DNA of 35,231 nt from Polychytrium aggregatum. Lineage: Eukaryota; Chytridiomycota; Chytridiomycetes; Polychytriales. Location of the stretch: contig NW_026516474.1 of the NCBI RefSeq assembly GCF_025602895.1, positions 1-35,231 of the forward strand, given 5' to 3'. The number at the start of each line of letters is the position of its first letter. Positions within the stretch are counted from its first letter, which is position 1. Below the pieces are notes generated by a model, which saw only the letters and a program-made list of their open reading frames with translations, made no database searches and was not told the DNA's origin. Positions 31,091-35,231 of this stretch are shown one piece after another. The translations under genes were made by a program, and so were the position numbers.

Positions 31091-31424
31091 GGCCAGATGG
31101 ATGACACAGTTGTTTTTGACTGGGCTTCTGTGGTCAGGTCAGGGTTAGGTTCTGGTTCCGGTTTGTGATTTCGATGTTGGCGTTTGCATCCCGCATCACC
31201 GTGATTGTACCTCATATCAGTATAGGCGAGGATGGGGGCACACCACACCACACAACCATCCACAGCTTGCACCATTCCTCTCTATTATGGAACACTATGT
31301 CCAATCGACTACCATTCTAAACTACTATGTGTTTCTTATCATTCTTCAAGTCTTCATCTTCTTCTGTGTCTTTCATTTCTTCTTATTGATCATGATTCAA
31401 TTGGGAAGGTAGAGAATCATACAG

Positions 31425-31603
31425 TATCAGTAATCAGTATCAGTATCAGTATCAGTATCAGTATCAGTATCAGTATCAGTATCAGTATCAATCAGTATCA
31501 GTATCAGTATCAGTATCAGTATCAGTATCAGTATCAGTATCAGTATCAGTATCAGTATCAGTATCAGTATCAGTATCAGTATCAGTATCAGTATCAGTAT
31601 CAG
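31425..31603 (+). repeat. (TATCAG)n array, unit 8, interrupted
   Basis: About 30 copies with an extra A after the first copy (TAATCAG) and a two-base loss near 31490 (TATCAATCAG). The most disturbed array in the window. Confidence 0.9.
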
Positions 31604-32216
31604 TAGTAGTATCAGAGCAGTAGTAGTAGAACATATGTATGAAGATCAATAGAGGGTAACAGTGCTATGCATTGTGAGGTGCAGGATTGACCGACGGTCA
31701 GCAGTTGCCTTTGAACCTAGACATTGTCTGGATGGCTCCACGTGCCCTGTGATCTCATTATGGGATCTGGGATCTTGGAAGTTCGAAAATACCCCGGCCG
31801 ACCAGGGAGCCTCCGAAGAAAAAAAACAAAAACAAAACACAACAATAAAACTGGGAGAATATCCAAATCCTGGGATCTTGGGAGAAACATTGCTGGGGGC
31901 TAGTTTGGATCTCCCTGGGATCTTGATCCCCTTGGTCGCTGAGGATATTTTTTTTATTTCCGACCCAGAGAGCCCCCAGGCAAAACCCAGAGGACATCCC
32001 AGATCCCAGATCCCAGGTCCACTATAGAGTGACCCCCATAGAACTGGCCAGATCATATAGATCCAGAGATCCATCCGACATACCATCCCATCCCATCCCC
32101 GATAGGCCCTGGGATCTCATAATGGGATCTGGGAAGTTCCCAAAGGTTCCTGCAGGCGACCAAGCCTCTGAAGAAAAAAAAAAATCAAAAAAACCTCGGA
32201 GAATACCCAAGCCCTG

Positions 32217-32523
32217 TGTCAGGAATTGGCGAGGGCAGGGCAGGGGAATCAAGGGCAGGGACAGGGGAGCTAGGACGGGACGGGAACAGGGACAGACAAG
32301 GAGAGTGATAATCGTTTATTAGAAGTGATAATTCACTAGCGTTCATCAGGAGGGGAGCGGGGTGGTCTATTTAAGTCTATGCCTACTCCCCCCCCGCTCG
32401 CCCTTCGGAGAATATATTTAGTCTCCGATCCTATGTTTCCCACGGTCATGAATCATGACCATGTGGCCATGCAGGGTGGATCATGAGTGACGTGTCGCGC
32501 GACTGTCAGTCACGTTCATAACA
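32217..32523 (-). mobile_element. Solo LTR, 307 bp (unit 9)
   Basis: Same site as the other copies, with CCCTG at 32212-32216 and 32524-32528. It is one C shorter in the C-run. Confidence 0.85.
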
Positions 32524-33376
32524 CCCTGGGATCTGTCAAAGATCTTGCTGGGGCCTAGCTGGGATCTCCCAGATATTTTCTATTTTTTTTTTCTAACCCA
32601 GGTGGCCCTGGATAGATCCAGAGGACATCCCACTTCCCAGATCCCAAGCCCACTATAGAGTGGCCCCATAGAACTGCCCAGATCATATAGATCCAGACAA
32701 CCATCCGACATCACAGCCCCGATAGGCCCTGGGATCATTGGAACCAACTGGAATCCATTGGAACCCAATGGAGCCCACTACAGCCCGCTGGATGGCTTCA
32801 CGTGCACCTGTGAAGTCAATATTGGGATCTGGGAAGTCCCAAGAAGACCCGGCCGACCAGGCAGCCTCTGGAAAAAAAAAACCTTGGGGGATATCCAAGC
32901 CCTGGGATCTTGCTGGGTTCTTGCTAGGATCATGCTGGGGGCTAGTTGGGATCTTCCTAGGATCCTGATCCCTCGGTCTTTGAGGTTTTTTTTTTCTTTC
33001 CGACCCAGGCAGCCCTGGCGAGATCCCAAGGACTTCCCAGATCCCAGATCCCAGGCCCACTATAGAGTGGCCCCATAGAACTGCCCAGATCATATAGATC
33101 CAGACAACCATCCACATCACAGCCCCCTCCACTCCCCCTTCCCTCGTCATACCAGTAACACATGTAGAACCGAACCCACGCTTCTCAGTCGTATTGCGAT
33201 GATACAATTTCGTTGCTGGGTCACAGTGGACACTCCTGTGTTTCCCAAAGACATGAACTGCCACTGGTAGAGCCACCGCCCTTCGTGGGCCGATGTTTAG
33301 CCTATTCCCACGCCCTTGCCTTCAGCCTACATATACGCCAACAGTTTAGGCTGACCACAATGAGAGTACGTTCATC

Positions 33377-33422
33377 AGGGTTAGGTTAGGTTAGAGATTA
33401 GACCTTAGAGTTTAGGTTAGAG
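33377..33422 (+). repeat. Telomere-like tract, unit 9
   Basis: Same degenerate tract as unit 1. Confidence 0.6.
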
Positions 33423-33756
33423 GGCCAGATGGATGACACAGTTGTTTTTGACTGGGCTTCTGTGGTCAGGTCAGGGTTAGGTTCTGGTTCCGGTTTGTGA
33501 TTTCGATGTTGGCGTTTGCATCCCGCATCACCGTGATTGTACCTCATATCAGTATAGGCGAGGATGGGGGCACACCACACCACACAACCATCCACAGCTT
33601 GCACCATTCCTCTCTATTATGGAACACTATGTCCAATCGACTACCATTCTAAACTACTATGTGTTTCTTATCATTCTTCAAGTCTTCATCTTCTTCTGTG
33701 TCTTTCATTTCTTCTTATTGATCATGATTCAATTGGGAAGGTAGAGAATCATACAG

Positions 33757-33912
33757 TATCAGTATCAGTATCAGTATCAGTATCAGTATCAGTATCAGTA
33801 TCAGTATCAGTATCAGTATCAGTATCAGTATCAGTATCAGTATCAGTATCAGTATCAGTATCAGTATCAGTATCAGTATCAGTATCAGTATCAGTATCAG
33901 TATCAGTATCAG
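33757..33912 (+). repeat. (TATCAG)26 array, unit 9
   Basis: 26 uninterrupted copies. Confidence 0.95.
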
Positions 33913-34186
33913 TAGTAGTATCAGAGCAGTAGTAGTAGAACATATGTATGAAGATCAATAGAGGGTAACAGTGCTATGCATTGTGAGGTGCAGGATTGAC
34001 CGACGGTCAGCAGTTGCCTTTGAACCTAGACATTGTCTGGATGGCTCCACGTGCACCTGTGATCTCATTATGGGATCTGGGATCTTGGAAGTTCGAAAAT
34101 ACCCGGCCGACCAGGGAGCCTCCGAAGAAAAAAAACAAAAACAAAACACAACAATAAAACTGGGAGAATATCCAAATCCTGGGATC

Positions 34187-35231
34187 TTGGGAGAACATTG
34201 CTGGGGGCTAGTTTGGATCTCCCTGGGATCTTGATCCCTTGGTCGCTGAGGATATTTTTTTTATTTCCGACCCGAGAGCCCCCAGGCAAAACCCAGAGGA
34301 CATCCCAGATCCCAGATCCCAGGTCCACTATAGAGTGACCCCATAGAACTGGCCAGATCATATAGATCCAGAGATCCATCCGACATACCATCCCATCCCA
34401 TCCCCGATAGGCCCTGGGATCTCATAATGGGATCTGGGAAGTTCCCAAAGGTTCCTGCAGGCGACCAAGCCTCTGAAGAAAAAAAAAATCAAAAAAACCT
34501 CGGAGAATACCCAAGCCCTGTGTCAGGAATTGGCGAGGGCAGGGCAGGGGAATCAAGGGCAGGGACAGGGGAGCTAGGACGGGACGGGAACAGGGACAGA
34601 CAAGGAGAGTGATAATCGTTTATTAGAAGTGATAATTCACTAGCGTTCATCAGGAGGGGAGCGGGGTGGTCTATTTAAGTCTATGCCTACTCCCCCCCCG
34701 CTCGCCTTCGGAGAATATATTTAGTCTCCGATCCTATGTTTCCCACGGTCATGAATCATGACCATGTGGCCATGCAGGGTGGATCATGAGTGACGTGTCG
34801 CGCGACTGTCAGTCACGTTCATAACACCCTGGGATCTGTCAAAGATCTTGCTGGGCCTAGCTGGGATCTCCCAGAGATATTTTCTATTTTTTTTTTCTAA
34901 CCCAGGTGGCCCTGGATAGATCCAGAGGACATCCCACTTCCCAGATCCCAAGCCCACTATAGAGTGGCCCCATAGAACTGCCCAGATCATATAGATCCAG
35001 ACAACCATCCGACATCACAGCCCCGATAGGCCCTGGGATCATTGGAACCAACTGGAATCCATTGGAACCAATGGAGCCCACTACAGCCCGCTGGATGGCT
35101 TCACGTGCACCTGTGAAGTCAATATTGGGATCTGGGAAGTCCCAAGAAGACCCGGCCGACCAGGCAGCCTCTGGAAAAAAAAAAACCTTGGGGGATATCC
35201 AAGCCCTGGGATCTTGCTGGGTTTTTGGCTT
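34187..35231. repeat. Satellite unit 10 (partial, LTR present)
   Basis: The first 1045 bp of a unit, cut by the window end. The last ten or so bases (GTTTTTGGCTT) depart from the GTTCTTGCTAGG seen in the other units. Confidence 0.9.
34521..34826 (-). mobile_element. Solo LTR, 306 bp (unit 10)
   Basis: Same site as the other copies, with CCCTG at 34516-34520 and 34827-34831. It is two bases shorter, both in C-runs. Confidence 0.84.

Larger units (their letters stand above)
29857..31877. repeat. Satellite unit 8 (short form, no LTR)
   Basis: 2021 bp; intact CCCTG target near 30186. The first single-base indels relative to the other units appear here. Confidence 0.92.
31878..34186. repeat. Satellite unit 9 (long form, LTR present)
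   Basis: 2309 bp, with LTR at 32217-32523 and many one-base homopolymer differences from units 2-7. Confidence 0.92.
14582..35231. repeat. Tandem satellite array of 2.0/2.3-kb units (nine full, one partial)
   Basis: Nearly identical units follow each other in the same orientation to the window end. Start points are 14582, 16600, 18905, 21223, 23223, 25229, 27541, 29857, 31878 and 34187. Unit lengths are about 2.0 kb without and about 2.3 kb with a solo LTR. Each unit has three inverted-repeat modules with A- and T-tracts, a core of unique sequence, a telomere-like tract, a (TATCAG)n array and two CACGTGCACCTGTGA sites. Small ORFs recur in every unit only because the DNA is conserved. They have no coding signature. 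Differences between units are mostly single indels and hexamer number, so the array was recently homogenised. Confidence 0.95.

Noticed and set aside
14582..35231. CRISPR array or rDNA spacer
   Set aside because: Units are 2 kb with no short-repeat/spacer pattern, and I saw no recognisable rRNA sequence or cas-like gene.

Overview
The window is nuclear DNA from a microbial eukaryote, most plausibly a fungus, although I cannot name the species. The grounds are a two-ORF APE-type LINE, oligo(A) tails with AATAAA signals, TATA-box promoters far from the start codons, a solo LTR with a 5-bp target duplication, and a TTAGGG/TTAGGT-like tract inside a long satellite. It reads as a repeat-dominated, probably subtelomeric, block with one apparently intact cellular or virus-derived gene.

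Region 1 (1 to about 8.1 kb) is a head-to-tail series of four non-LTR retrotransposon copies, all on the minus strand. The rightmost copy (D) has two intact ORFs: ORF1 (5674-7938) and ORF2 (2003-5677, endonuclease plus reverse transcriptase). The two ORFs overlap by ATGA. The three copies to its left (C, B, A) each lack their 5' part. Each truncated end is joined directly to the oligo(A) tail of the next copy. Copy C is a diverged subfamily; A, B and D are nearly identical where they overlap.

Region 2 (8.1-14.6 kb) is the unique part. It holds a long intronless minus-strand gene (9481-12573) for a 1030-residue D5-like superfamily 3 helicase, with a PrimPol-type zinc motif and two more cysteine clusters. 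A TATAAATA box at 12940-12947 probably drives it. A second TATA box pointing right (14055-14062), preceded by TGASTCA sites, has no recognisable gene after it. The satellite starts about 520 bp downstream.

Region 3 (14,582 to the window end) is a tandem array of nine complete units and one partial unit of about 2.0 or 2.3 kb. Every unit carries three diverged inverted-repeat modules, a degenerate telomere-like tract and a (TATCAG)n hexanucleotide array. The length difference is a 308-bp solo LTR flanked by CCCTG, present at the same site in six of ten units (order - + + - - + + - + +). The LTR therefore inserted once and was spread by unequal exchange or conversion. Small homopolymer indels become frequent in the last 3.5 kb, which suggests lower consensus quality near a contig end.

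Taken together, the same-direction oligo(A)-linked LINE copies, the telomere-like satellite and the LTR-marked units fit a chromosome end built by repeated retrotransposition and recombination. That reading is an inference; no terminal telomere repeat is present in the window.
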